Shown here one piece after another: positions 1 through 10,380 of a DNA stretch of 64,000 nucleotides (positions are counted from its first letter, which is position 1; the number at the start of each line of letters is the position of its first letter). This DNA is from Ascidia mentula (lineage: Eukaryota > Chordata > Ascidiacea > Phlebobranchia > Ascidiidae). The stretch is from assembly GCA_947561715.1 (NCBI GenBank), contig OX387199.1, positions 14,141,001-14,205,000 on the forward strand. Reading direction: 5' to 3'. Made by a program: the position numbers and the translations under genes. The notes beneath the pieces are model-generated. The model was given only the letters and a program-made list of their open reading frames with translations, searched no databases and was not told where the DNA came from.

Positions 1-1859
1 AAAAATTTTTGCTTTACTAAGAAAAACATTGTTAAAATGTGTTGCTCCTTATCTTTCTCAATACAGTTCAAATTTCATACCTGTTTTATAATGGGTACTT
101 TGCGACTTTCATTATAACTCTTATTTCGATCAAACAACTTAATATGAAGAAAAACTGTGCAAATGTGAATATGAACAAAATGACTTTATGGTGAGTCCTT
201 CAACACACATATTCATGTTCACTGCTAAAAGTACTTTAAATACTATGTTGTGATAAACATGCCAAATGTTTCCATCTTTCTCACGATATGTTGAACCACT
301 TGTCGTGCTTGATCAAATGAATAAACCCACTGCAGAAATGTTTGTTTGTTTAGTAAGTATTAATATGTATTGAACCTTAAACAGTCACCTACTTGTAAAT
401 TTTTTTCTTGTTTTTGCATATGGACTGGTGCAAACGTCTGTACATATGTTAAGTGCCAACATGCATGTGTATATGTACACATTAAACAGAACCACAAACC
501 TTTTTATTTAAACCTGTTGCCCCTTTGAACTCCCTTTTAAAAATTTTCACAAAAAATGCTGTTTCCTTTGTTGGGCACGTATCGTTGCTTTCAAGCCTTT
601 TTCTTATTACATTGTTTGCTGTTCGCATTTGGGAACTTGAACTTTTATTCTACAGACAATGGATAATAATAGGATAACAGCCTAAGGACAGGCAAACTGT
701 TTGTATGAGGATAGAAATACCACATTTTTGTATTGTGGACAGAACACTACATCACATATAGTAGCTTCGTATTGGCATTCACTTTCAGTGCAAGTTTTGT
801 CCTTGATCCAAAATGATATCCTATACTTTGCATATGGAATGCCAGAGTCGTGTGTCCAATGGACTTGCATTTTCCTTAGGTCTGCATACAACAACAAAAA
901 TACTTTTTAAATTATAATTAGATAATGTTGCCCACATTTATTCATAAATTTGCGAGTTTTTGTCTGAATAGAAGAACTCCAACATGTAAGTGTTCACTAA
1001 ATGAACATGACAAACAAGATTTAAACAAAATGAAATGACGTGTTTATATTATGAAACTGCAAAAATTAAATATGTTTACTGTTTGACCACAAGATTTACC
1101 AAAAATTTTATCCAAACAGTCTTTCCAACCAAGTGATAACGAACTTGCAAATTGCTGCATGAAATTGTTTGCTTCCTGTTTGAACTGAAACCACTACAGT
1201 AAAATACAAAAAAGCAAAGTAATGAAGCTGGTAGGATATTTTGAGAAGTACTGTTTTGTTACGCACCCTTATCACAGTGTTTGCAGCTGAAAAAATTAAT
1301 AATTACAAAAATTCACGAAAGTTCTGTGCAATGTCACCTTATTGGGCCTATGCCTTCCACCCAAAGGGATCTTGGCACAGGTATGCAAGTTCGGCAATGA
1401 CGTGACTCTCGGTCATCAAAAAAACCCACCAAAAAGTAAAAAAATTTTAACAAGCTCATTTTTGACAACCTTTTTATTCATGAACCAAAAATACAATAAA
1501 CCTGTTTTACATGTCATATTTTTTTGGCAATTGTCAACAAATTATTAAAAACATCAACATTTGGCAAATATGTCATGAAATACATAGTTATTTCTTAACT
1601 GGCTGCTAAAAAATTGTCCAAATTAAATCTACAAACAAATTTACATATTTATCTTCCATTTCTTAGAAGTGGAACAACAACAATAAAAGATTGTCAGATG
1701 TCAAAATTGAAATACAATTTAGTATTACAGCAAGATGAAAATACATCCACAGTAAACCTTCAAAGTCATGTAAAGAAAATCCAGAGTGTACGTTGAACGC
1801 AATGAATTTCTTAGCTTAAAGCCCTTGCAACTGTACACAAAAACCAGATTCTACGTGTT
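1..1859. other. AT-rich spacer without a recognisable gene
   Basis: Short open frames only, with many stops on both strands and no recognisable domain. Nothing repeated or structured was noticed apart from general AT richness. Confidence 0.6.
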
Positions 1860-3091
1860 ACGGAATAAATTTCTTAACTTTTTTTCGAGGGACAACTTGC
1901 CATTTTCTTCAAAGCTACCTGCAACTAAGAAAACAATATACGATGGTGCATCAAGAAAGATCAACGTTGCAAGACATCTCATGTGGCGTCCCACAGGGTT
2001 CAATCCTTGGTCCCCTGTTTTTCTTAATATACATAAATGACCTGCCGAACTCCACTTCATTCAACACCAGATTATTTGCGGATGACACTTGCCTCTGGTT
2101 GTCAGCCAAAACCCTACATACCCTGCAAGAATCTGTAAACAAGGAAATAAAGGAAGTGAAAAATTGGCTTGATACAAATAAACTTTCTCTAAATTTTCTC
2201 AAAACGAAGTATATGTTGTTTGGAAACCATCACAAATCCACATCTACCTTCCATCTAACACTCCATGGTCATCAATTGGAACAAGTACAATTCACCAAAT
2301 ATCTTGGAATCATGATAGATCACGATCTCACCTGGAAAAAACATGTTGATTTGGCCAAAGGCATTGGTGTCCTAGCTAAATTAAAGCACAAACTCTCTCA
2401 GCAAACACGTCACAAACAGTCCTTATCGCTGCAACACTGCAAATCTCTACAAACAAACTAGATTTGGCAAAATTTATGCACCTGTTCACAAACAAACGCT
2501 TACCCAACACATTTCATGAATACTTTTAAAGCATATCTACAGTACACAAACACCATACACGAAGTTTTACTTCTCACAGTTTCTTTCTTCCTCGCGTTAG
2601 GACCAAACGTGCACAACAGTCATTAAAATATAACTGTGTTGCTGTGTGGAATAAATTGCCCAAAACCATCAACAATTTTAGCATCACCGGGTTCAAACAT
2701 GCTGTGAAAGAATATCTTCTCGCCAAGTAACGCCACGTGCTTTTTTGTAAACATTCCTCGCGGTCTGTTTGGGCTTGCGGCAAAATCACCTAACTAATTA
2801 CATTTTGCTAGGGGCACTTGCTCACATGGCACATGCCTTAATATTTCTTTCACCACGATTGGGTCGCAAATGTTTTCTAGTGTACGCAAGTTTTTGCCTT
2901 GCACTTTCTTCTTTTTCATGCTTATGTGTTGTATTTTGTTTTAATATGTAAATACCTCCACCTTCTCCCGGCAGCTTCTCGATAACCGCCTACGGTTCAA
3001 AGCTGTTCGGTTCTCGTCAGTTCACTGCACATGTTTACAGCGCATTATACACTGCTATCACGACGGGAAAAAATAAAATTATTATTATTTT
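1860..3091 (+). mobile_element. 5'-truncated non-LTR retrotransposon (LINE), 3' end with TTATTATT tail
   Basis: The fragment begins inside a reverse transcriptase, continues to a typical LINE C-terminus and ends in an A-rich tail with an AATAAAATTATTATTATT run at about 3073-3091. The 5' half of the element (ORF1, endonuclease, RT fingers) is absent, as expected from incomplete target-primed reverse transcription. The GVPQGSILGP and FADDT motifs point to the CR1/L2/Jockey-like side of the LINE tree and separate it from the L1/Tx1-type family further right. The exact left boundary and target duplication were not found. Confidence 0.7.
1880..2730 (+). pseudogene. LINE reverse transcriptase fragment (RVT_1), broken
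   Basis: Positions 1943-2461 read as an open frame that carries the RT motifs CGVPQGSILGPLFFLIYIND (motif B region) and LFADDT (catalytic Asp pair, motif C), followed by the palm/thumb segment with NKLSLNFLKTK and KYLGIMID. Residues just upstream (about 1880-1942) continue the RT in the same general direction but through a different frame. After the stop at 2461 the coding similarity carries on with lesions to about 2730, where a segment reading VWNKLPKTINN then FKHAVKEYLLAK matches the usual C-terminal end of this LINE group. Catalytic residues remain but the frame is broken, so this is a dead fragment. It sits about 400 bp upstream of the Harbinger nest. Confidence 0.75.
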
Positions 3092-3479
3092 ACACATAAT
3101 TATATGTGGATCAAGTTTGGAAAAAACTTTGTGACCAGGTGTAGTAGTATTTTCCGTGTTCATAAACCCCGATCAGTATGACGCGTTTTGATCCGCGAAG
3201 TTGATCCACCCCTAGAGGTGGATTAAGCCCAATTTTCGGTCCTTTTAAAAAAAAGTCACGGTTTACTCATTGTCTGCGCGACGGTGACAACAGGGTCATA
3301 AACAAGGCCAAAGGTTTTGTTTACTTTCTTGAGCGCCGGAGTGGAACTATTGTTGCAAACAGTTGGCAATTCGTTAATTTTATTTTAGGTACGGTATTTT
3401 TAAAAATGTGTAGCTGTATTTATAATTTGTTTTAACTGGCACTGGTGCATTTTCTTTCTAGCCTTTATTACAACGATAA
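3092..3479. other. Spacer before the Harbinger nest
   Basis: No coding signal. It probably contains the 5' end of the older Harbinger element whose Myb gene begins near 3481, but I could not identify a terminal inverted repeat there. Confidence 0.4.
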
Positions 3480-3480
3480 T

Positions 3481-3607
3481 ATGGAACGCATTCCACAGTT
3501 CTCGGAAATTGAAAAAACACATTGGTGTTGTTAATGAAAGAATTTATAGGCGAAATAGAAAGCAAAAAAAATTAACGAAAACCTATTCGGACAAATTAGA
3601 ACATCAG
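3481..3607 (+). pseudogene. Myb/SANT-like Harbinger accessory gene, N-terminal piece
   Basis: An ATG at 3481 starts MERIPQFSEIEK, followed after a one-base slip by LVLLMKEFIGEIESKK, the helix pattern typical of the first SANT helix in Harbinger Myb-like proteins. A second slip lies in an A8 run near 3563-3570. The piece stops at the CAG target site of the intact Harbinger element at 3605-3607 and continues at 6530. Family role: DNA-binding partner that brings the nuclease to the transposon ends. Frameshifts show that it is no longer functional. Confidence 0.6.
3605..3607. repeat. Target-site duplication CAG, left
   Basis: CAG precedes the left terminal repeat at 3608 and an identical CAG (6530-6532) follows the right one. 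A 3-bp duplication is diagnostic for PIF/Harbinger insertion. Confidence 0.8.
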
Positions 3608-3780
3608 GGGCGGCATTACGAACACATCTCGCTAAGTTTAGCGAGCTCGGTATTGACGCACGACCTCGTTAAGTCGAGATTTGGTATTACGAACCCCCGT
3701 CTCGCTAACCGGACCTCGCTAAACTCCTCGCTAAGTAGCGAGGAGCTGAGACCACTCGCTAACGCCAAAATATTCCGGAC
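3608..3780. repeat. Left terminal inverted repeat and CTCGCTAA subterminal array
   Basis: The terminal GGGCGGCATTACGAACAC is followed by at least six occurrences of CTCGCTAA or its complement TTAGCGAG, including a small palindrome CTCGCTAAGTAGCGAG near 3726-3743. Similar repeats occupy the right end (about 6395-6511). Confidence 0.75.
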
Positions 3781-3810
3781 AAAGCCGCACAGCTGCGTCG
3801 GCAATTAATA

Positions 3811-4957
3811 ATGGCTGTCTATTTTGCCGCTAAACGCTCATATAAACGAAAAAAGGTAAGACAAAATCCCATGGAAATGTCGGATTTAGAATTAATTTCA
3901 GAATATCGAATGCCCAAAGCTGTGATAATGGAATTGTGCAACCACTTGCACCAAGATTTGAAGCCAAAGAGTGCCAGTAAAAGATGTCTTACAGTGGAAG
4001 AACAAGTTTTGATATCATTAAAACTTTTGGCATCGGGAAGCTTTCAAAATTCAGCCAAGGACAATATTAATGTTTCACAACCAACTGTCAGCGTAGTGCT
4101 AAGTCGATTTATGGATAGTTTGATTTCAAAACGACATCAATTCATCCACATGCCAAACAGGATGTCTTCAACAATGATAAAGCAACACTTTTACTCAATT
4201 GCACGGTTTCCTGGCGTCATAGGGGCCATTGATGGAACACATATTCCCATAATTGCACCAAGTGAGGAAGAACATCTCTTTGTCAACAGAAAGGGTTACC
4301 ATTCCATCAATGTGCAGGCAAGTTGCATACTTTTCCCTTGAGATAAATTGGTTTTGACTTCAAATTCTGTTTGCAGGCTATATGTGACGCCAATATGGTA
4401 TTTCTGGACGTGGTATGCAAGTGGCCTGGCTCATGTCATGATTCATTCATTCTTCGACAATCAAATGTGTACCAGGAGTTTGAGAGTGGAAAATATCACG
4501 ATGACATTTTGCTGGGTGACAGTGGTTATCCATTAAAACCTTGGTTAATGACACCTCTTAGCCATCCAAGTACCCCTTCACAACAGAAGTATAATAAGGC
4601 TCACAAACAAACAAGGTCAACTATAGAGAAGTAAGTTACACTTGTCTTGCACCTCATAACATTAACATAAATGATAATAAAGCTTTGTTGTTTAGGGCAT
4701 TTGGTGTTTTAAAACAGAGATGGAGAGTTATTGATCACACAGGAGGAAGGTTATGTTATTCACCTTTACAAGTTTGTAAAATTACAATGTGTTGTTTCAT
4801 TCTGCACAATATTTGTCGCCTTCACAATGTGCCACTGCCTCAACCACTGCCAGCAAATGCTGACATAGATTCACTACTTGACACCACCACAACAAATGAA
4901 ATTCATGACTTACAAGGTAGTACTGTGAGAGATTCCATTGTTTCTACATTCCAATAA
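3811..4957 (+). CDS. Harbinger nuclease (DDE_Tnp_4, HARBI1-like), 3 exons
   Basis: Proposed exons are 3811-4317, 4377-4630 and 4696-4957, giving about 340 residues, close to the usual 350 of HARBI1-like nucleases. An N-terminal helix-turn-helix-like segment (about residues 60-110, with SQPTVSVVLSRF) precedes the catalytic domain. The three acidic residues are visible: D in GAIDGTHIPI (exon 1 end), D in LLGDSGYPLKPW (exon 2), E in the TIEKAFGVLKQRW block that spans the exon 2/3 junction. The first intron starts with GC and ends with AG; the second is GT-AG. The start was taken at 3811 because it directly follows stops and keeps the N-terminus at family length. Family role: cuts and joins transposon DNA together with the Myb-like partner encoded on the opposite strand. 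No lesion was seen. Confidence 0.87.
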
Positions 4958-5258
4958 AGTCATGTTTGTGAAATGTTTTTGCGTTTGTTTATTGAAAAAA
5001 GTGGCTGCACAGCAACACAGAAATGAACTTGAAAAAGTAGGTAACAGAATACTGAACGAATATGAAAGTCATAAGGTAGGTGAAAAGAACAGTGAAGAAT
5101 TTGAAACTAATGAAGTAGGGTAATGAAAAACAGTGAACAAGAATGAATAAAACCCTGACAGACTTGCACAGATTTGGACCTTTAAAACCAGCAGTGAATA
5201 AAAGAAAATTGAAAAACACATGCAGAAAGAAGCATATTGTTGAAAATGCAAATTAGTT

Positions 5259-6170
5259 CTAATCATCAACTGTGAAGGGTTGACTGCAGGTTAGTTCAAC
5301 TTTACTGGTTTCAGACAACTGCAACTTTTGTCGCTGCAAATCATTTGCTATTATCATTTGTTCCAACTGTTGCTGTTGAATTATAGCTATGTTTGATATT
5401 TGGACATAAATTTCTTTTTGTATATCAACTATGTCCTTTTCTGGATCACGACGGCGGCGCTTTGCTTTGGGTTGTGATGATGCTTCGGAGTGTGATGATG
5501 CAGGGCTCACTGGTTCTTGAATTATTTCAAAAAGGCTGTCATCCATAGTTGAACATGTGAATGCAACCGGTTCTTCAACATCTTGAGGTGCTTGGCTAGT
5601 AGTAGCAAACTGGGAAACACTTTCTACAAAAAAAAACAATTAGCATTACAAGTGCACAAACCAATGTAACATAACAAATGTTACTTAACTGTCACTGCTT
5701 TCAAGTGATGATGCACCTTTTATTCCATACACTGCTTGTTGTCCAATTATGTTAATGATTTGATAATGCACATCCGAAGGTGGTGTAGCTTTGTTGACAC
5801 CACCACCTGTTTTAGTTGATTCTTTTTTCCATTCCGACACTGATTTTTTTGCAACACTTTTTAAATCCCACCACTTATGTTCCACCTGATCAATTGTGCG
5901 ATTAACACCACTGATATTGACTGAATTGACCTGTAAAATATCATAATCTATGTAGAGCAGTAATAAAAAAATATTTTGCTTAAATCTTACCATAGTTGTT
6001 ACTACTTTCCAAGCTTGTTGTTTTGAAGCAACTGTAATTTCTGGTGAAAATGAACCCAGAATGCATTTTGCATTTTTTTCCACTGCATTAACTAATGCTT
6101 CTACTTCAACAGCTGTCCATCTTGGAGATCGCTTTTTTACAGTTTTACTGCTTTTTGTATCCATAATCAA
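5259..6170 (-). CDS. Myb/SANT-like DNA-binding protein of the intact Harbinger, 3 exons
   Basis: Minus-strand exons 6170-5991, 5930-5690 and 5623-5259 join in frame to about 261 residues. Donors read GTAAGA and GTTAAG, acceptors TTTTACAG and TTTGTAG. The N-terminal half is a trihelix/SANT-like domain: SPRWTAVEVEALVNAVE, then QQAWKVVTTM, then a third helix with VEHKWWDLKSVAKK, followed by the KTGGG hinge that is characteristic of Harbinger Myb-like proteins. A basic segment (KAKRRRRDPEK) probably acts as nuclear signal, and the C-terminus is a Q-rich helix that may form a coiled coil. The gene converges on the nuclease gene, with about 300 bp between stops. Family role: binds subterminal DNA and recruits the nuclease. 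Confidence 0.8.
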
Positions 6171-6394
6171 TTTCTACTTTTTAAAAAACTACAGTTTACA
6201 CAATAACTAAACACAAGAAATAAAATGATTCGTCATAAAACTTGCAAAACAATGCCGCCAATGTCCACGTGAAGCTCAACTACCAACACAAAAAGCCTTC
6301 CGTAAGATGTCGCATAGCGCGACTTCCTAATTTTGCTGAGACAGACGTCTTTTTTCTCACGATTTTGACGCATTCTCTCGTTTTTGCGTCAGGC

Positions 6395-6529
6395 TTTAGC
6401 GAGGCGTTTGCGAGGACACTTCGTAATACCAAATACGTTACCGAGTTCCTCGCTCGTTAAGTCCTCGCTAAAAATTATTTTAGCGAGCTCGTTAACTTAG
6501 CGAGCGAGCAAGTGTTCATAATGCCGCCC
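6395..6529. repeat. Right terminal inverted repeat and subterminal array
   Basis: Contains repeated TTAGCGAG / CTCGCTAA units (about 6400-6505) and the terminal GTGTTCATAATGCCGCCC at 6512-6529, complementary to the left end with one mismatch. Confidence 0.75.
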
Positions 6530-6759
6530 CAGAACAACTAAAAAACTTAAAATCACGTACAAAGAAAGAGTTGGCTCTATTTAAGCGCCAATCAAATATG
6601 ACAGGTGGTGGTCCGCCACCATCTGAGGTGATGGAGATTTTTGCCAAAATCGCAGGTAATCATTTGTAATTAGGCAATTATTCACATTAAACCACATATA
6701 CCCATTGCAAAACTAATTCCAGCCCAGTTCAGGCCCTTGAACAACTCATTTGACGAGGC
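6530..6759 (+). pseudogene. Older Harbinger Myb/SANT gene, middle piece
   Basis: Reads EQLKNLKSRTKKELALFK then MTGGGPPPSEVMEIF from 6532, which is the third SANT helix plus the TGGGP hinge seen in Harbinger Myb-like proteins. A GT-AG intron (6656-6722) separates this from a short exon reading QFRPLNNSFDEAG. The piece continues the 3481-3607 block across the CAG target site and breaks at the KDZ-like insertion near 6760. Confidence 0.65.
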
Positions 6760-7434
6760 GGGTTCGTAACCAAAAAGTGGCACGGGCCACGTGGCACCAA
6801 ATTTTTCCCACGTGGCACCAACATGGGACCAATGTATTTGTTATTTGCCAAAGTTTGGTGTTAGAAATGAGCAGCTGTGCAGCACTAAGCAGATAGATGC
6901 AGTAATAAGTTTTGTATTTAATAATAAATACACTTGCAACTGTGACAAGAAGCATCTGTAATACCTCAAAGCAATCCATAACATGGCACCGCATTTCGCT
7001 TAACTGTTATGTTAAAATAGCGTACTTATGCAACAGCAAACATGAGTATACGAAGATTAAAGATATGTGATAAGAAATGTTTGTTTGAAAGTCATGGATT
7101 GGATTGCTTTTGCAGAGTCTTCAAAAAATCCATGGAAGGTACAAATTTCATACGAAACAGTTGGTGAAAACTCCAGAGAAGGGAAAAAGATTCCCAACAC
7201 TGAATTTAAAAAAGGAAAATCACTTAATGATGCAAAACCACACAGCCAGCAATTGCATGAACCACAATTGTCTCATGATATTCTAAATTGTTTGTTTTCC
7301 TCCCAAGCTGTATGTATAAAAGCATTCAAAATGAGCTTTGCATTCTTTATTAATGTTATGTTGTATCATATTATGTATAAAGAATAAAGTAGATCTAAAC
7401 TCAATTACTTTACTCCTAATTGATAATGTGTTGT

Positions 7435-7543
7435 AGGTTACAGCACAAAAACTGAAGGAGCTATGTAAAGTTTTTGGAATCACAAAGGGTAGTTCTGAAG
7501 ATGCCATAAATGATTTAACTGAATTACTTCTATTTAAGGAATA
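7435..7543 (+). pseudogene. Exon remnant with SAP-like helix pair in the KDZ-like element
   Basis: After a possible acceptor (TTGTAG, 7430-7435) the frame reads VTAQKLKELCKVFGITKGSS and ends LLLFKE then stop at about 7543. The pattern of two short helices around LKELCKVFGI resembles a SAP-type DNA-binding unit, often found ahead of the cysteine clusters of KDZ/HMGXB3-like proteins. Too short and isolated to be certain. Confidence 0.35.
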
Positions 7544-7662
7544 AAAAAGTGTGGTGGTGTGGTGGTGAGTGAATAATGTTTTGTTGTGAAGAAACTGGTA
7601 CTAGGGAAAAAGCCATGTTGCTATAATGGGGTTAAAACTTTTTAGGTGGTATTGTGCATTTT

Positions 7663-8181
7663 AGGTGCATTCATGGCATCTGTGTTTACATGAAAAACCT
7701 TCTTCGTCAAGAAAGTGCACGAGATTACATAGATGGCATTTTGTCATTTGACAACAGGCCAAAAGTAGTGGTTTGTGACATTGCATCACAGGTTGTTGTT
7801 TTTTGTATAACAAACATTTCATTCTCAAAACATTTAAAAAAAATTTTTTAGTGGTGTAAATTGTGAATTTTGGGGTTTAAACCATGTTGCATAGGTTGCT
7901 CTACATGGTGAGAGGAGATGTCCCGGGATGTTTTCAACTTATCATGGGATGCTCTATGAATGAAATGACTGCAACTTAAAATTAGAAAAGGACTACTTCC
8001 AGTTGTGGAAATCGATACAAGCCATTCATCCCAGAAGTTTTACAGCTTATTTGATAGCTTTCATTTGAAATCAAAGAAAAAAAACCCTTGCAAAGCTTTT
8101 CGAGATATTAACAATACAAACTTGACAATAAATTCAAGTATATGCGAGCAAAAAAATGCTGACATGTCGAAAGACCGGTAA
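7663..8181 (+). pseudogene. Transposase remnant, HMGXB3-like core
   Basis: Two blocks are readable. The first (7663-7800) reads CIHGICVYMKNLLRQESARD then YIDGILSFDNRPKVVVCDIA, matching the C-HG-Y-LLR-ESPRDY-D block of HMGXB3-like transposases, including the Asp of CDIA. The second (8008-8181) reads FYSLFDSFHLKSKKKNPCKA and later INSSICEQKNADM, matching the FDxFH and E-Q segments of the same family. Stops and a frameshift (about 7850-8005) separate them. Family name given with moderate confidence. Confidence 0.5.
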
Positions 8182-9090
8182 AACTGTGTATAAATTGTTT
8201 GCATGACACAAGAAATCAATAAACCTCCTCTATTAATGCAGATACTCATTCTGTGAAATGAATTTCATAAATTTTATGTTTGTGAGTCGATTCGCAATTC
8301 ATTTGCAAAATAAAAATGTAAACAACAAATACATCAGGAAAAAAGGTTTTCAGTAACGATAGACAATGGAGGCCATGCAATTCCAGTAATCAGAGGTGTA
8401 AAACTTAACATGATCTCCTATTCTATCTCTTAAAATGATGTTTTGACATGTGGACTTTTATTTTCAGACAGAAGAATTTTAGCAAGGCAACTGCCGCTTG
8501 GAAAACAAAGTAAAGTGAGTAAAGACGATTGTGGAGAAAACAAAACATGACCGTGATGTTGACAAGAGCTTAATGGAGGTAACTTATGGTCAAAATTGTG
8601 TGTGATAGTTTGACACACTTTATGCTTTAACAGAGTGAAGATGATTGTGGAGAAAACAAAATGTACACACATAAATCAGGATGCCGAATATTTTTGTAAT
8701 TTAAAAAAAGAGTTAAGCATGTGTAAACACAATACATTTCATTGATGTATATCGTGGCAGCTGGCCAAATTCAATAGCTAGGCTGCAAATACTGGTCAAC
8801 AATGTGACAGGAATGACCTCGTGTTGGAAAAATCTATCCAAGCTACCTGTAATTTGTAACATGGATTGGTAAAGTTTGCATCTGTATTCACACAACCGAC
8901 CAGGCATACAGCAAAACGATTTAGCAAACTCACCTTGCAACCCTAGCTTAAAGTTCTTGTTAAATCTTGTTTTTGTTGAAACAAAGTTTCCCGCACTGAT
9001 GAAATGCCCTAACGTTTAGTGCAAATGACAACTGTAGACTATATTATCGATTTAGCATGCAGTGGATTAGTAGTGCAAACAGAAAACACA
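8182..9090. other. Non-coding interior of the KDZ-like element
   Basis: No coding signal. A short direct repeat (GATTGTGGAGAAAACAAAA at 8526-8544 and 8643-8661) is the only structure noticed. Confidence 0.5.
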
Positions 9091-9184
9091 CAAAGGTGCC
9101 ATTTTGGTGCCACGTGGGAAAAATTTGGTGACATGCGTGCCATGTTGGTGCCACGTGGGCCGTGCCACTTTTTGGTTACAACCC

Positions 9185-9487
9185 CTGTTGCATTTGACAG
9201 CGATACTAGCTGTGAAGTTCTTCAGATATCTGTTGGTAAGAATTTCTTCAAATTTTGGGCAACTAGCTGAAGCAGGTAAATGCTAATTTTTTTGCAGACA
9301 ACTTGGAAAATGATGACTTTCAAATCATAGAATCCGAACTAAAACCACAGTTATTTCCTTCTTACAACAGACAAAAAGAAAATTTGAAGATATTAAACAC
9401 CAACTATTAGAAGAAGAAATTGCAATGAGAAGAAAGGAGCATGAATGGAAAAAACAAAGACATGAACTTAAAATAAAAGTCATTTGA
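9185..9487 (+). pseudogene. Older Harbinger Myb/SANT gene, C-terminal piece
   Basis: An exon reading PVAFDSDTSCEVLQISV ends at a GTAAG donor (9236). After an acceptor TTTGCAG near 9298 the next exon reads DNLENDDFQIIES and, after one frame change, a charged helix KFEDIKHQLLEEEIAMRRKE then HEWKKQRHELK up to a stop at about 9487. A basic coiled-coil tail is usual at the C-terminus of Harbinger Myb proteins. This completes the gene started at 3481. Confidence 0.6.
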
Positions 9488-9690
9488 AAATATTTAGTGT
9501 AATTATGTGCATTGATTTATGTTTTCTTTTTCTTTCAGCGCCTTTAATATATTTATTAGATGTGCAGTATCAGTTTTATGTCTTATATTTGTTTATGTTG
9601 CTGTTTAAAGTTTTATTGATTTTGTTACATTTGTTCCTTTTATTAATTTGCAGATTATTAAACCAAAATTTAGTTTTTACCTGCCAAAAA

Positions 9691-10172
9691 ATGTCCATTC
9701 CATCACAGGAGCTCATGAAAACCTTAGAGCGAACCGAGCCCATTCCGCCAAGGAGATTGCAAAACCCGTTAAACAAGTTTAGCAACTCAGAGTTTAAAAA
9801 ACGGTTCCGACTCAATAAGGAAACATTCCACATACTATTCACCAACATCAAAAATGATTTTCCTTCAGCAAGAAGAAATTCTGTACCAAACTTTGTGCAA
9901 CTTTTAATTGCCCTCCGTTTTTTTGCAACGGGGAATTTTCAGCGCACTGATGGCGACCTTTTGGGCTGAAGCCAAAGCAGCGTCTGTAGAATTATTGGCC
10001 GCGTTGCCAAAGTGCTGGCCCAGAAAGGGAAACACTTTAATAAATTCTGCAAAGCAAGTTTTTCTGGTGTTGCTGGAGTCATTGGTGCCATAGATTGTGC
10101 TCATATCCCCATTGTATCTCAGGAGGTGATCAAGCGGAAGTGTTCCGGAACCGGAAAGGTTTCTTTTCGTTA
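9691..10172 (+). pseudogene. Older Harbinger nuclease, N-terminal half, broken
   Basis: Begins MSIPSQELMKTLERTEPIPP and contains FRLNKETFHILFTNIK, FVQLLIALRFFATGNFQ, then an in-frame TGA (9967-9969), SQSSVCRIIGRVAKVLAQKG (helix-turn-helix region) and GVIGAIDCAHIPIVS with the first catalytic Asp. After about 10172 a one-base slip gives FSLNVQCV, the expected next block, and the similarity stops; the second Asp and the Glu are missing. It has the same polarity as the Myb pieces upstream, so unlike the younger element the two genes are head-to-tail. Confidence 0.75.
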
Positions 10173-10380
10173 AATGTTCAGTGTGTAATGTAGAAATAAT
10201 ATTTCTGAAGTCGGCAAGAAATGCTTTTTCTGAAAACGGATTGACAGCGAAATTTGCATGCATGTACAAATCTGTTATTTTGATGAAATTGTAATAAAGG
10301 GAATAAAAAAAATAAGAACTTACAGTGGTGTTGTTGTTACTTTAAGCTAATCAAATGAGGAAGTTGCATAATTCAGTTGG
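10173..10380. other. Spacer between Harbinger and Mutator-like relics
   Basis: No coding signal seen. Confidence 0.4.

Larger units (their letters stand above)
3608..6529 (+). mobile_element. Intact-looking PIF/Harbinger DNA transposon
   Basis: Ends are inverted repeats: GGGCGGCATTACGAACAC at 3608-3625 and its near-exact complement (one mismatch) at 6512-6529, bounded by CAG duplications. Subterminal regions are packed with the motif CTCGCTAA in both orientations, a likely transposase binding array. The element carries the standard Harbinger pair in convergent orientation: a three-exon nuclease on the plus strand and a three-exon Myb/SANT-like protein on the minus strand. Both genes can be spliced into stop-free frames, and the nuclease keeps its D-D-E residues. 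It interrupts an older Harbinger Myb gene. Confidence 0.88.
6760..9184 (+). mobile_element. Decayed KDZ/HMGXB3-like DNA transposon
   Basis: Inverted ends: GTAACCAAAAAGTGGCACGG near 6766-6785 and its complement around 9159-9178, followed inward by repeated CCACGTGGCACCAA-type motifs on both sides (6788-6835 and 9094-9157). Inside are short coding remnants on the plus strand that resemble HMGXB3-like transposase-derived proteins. The element lies between FDEAG and VAFDSDTS codons of the older Harbinger Myb gene. I could not fix the target duplication. Family assignment rests on remembered motif order, so it is moderate; the paired ends are clear. Confidence 0.65.
3481..10172 (+). mobile_element. 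Older PIF/Harbinger element, split by two later insertions
   Basis: Three separated blocks (3481-3607, 6530-6759, about 9183-9478) read in order as a Myb/SANT-like Harbinger accessory protein, and 9691-10172 is a Harbinger nuclease, all on the plus strand. The blocks are separated by an intact Harbinger (3608-6529) and by a KDZ/HMGXB3-like element (about 6760-9184). Removing the first insertion and one CAG restores a continuous Myb reading frame across the join, which shows that the blocks were once one gene. Terminal repeats of this older element were not found, so the outer limits are those of its recognisable genes. Confidence 0.7.
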
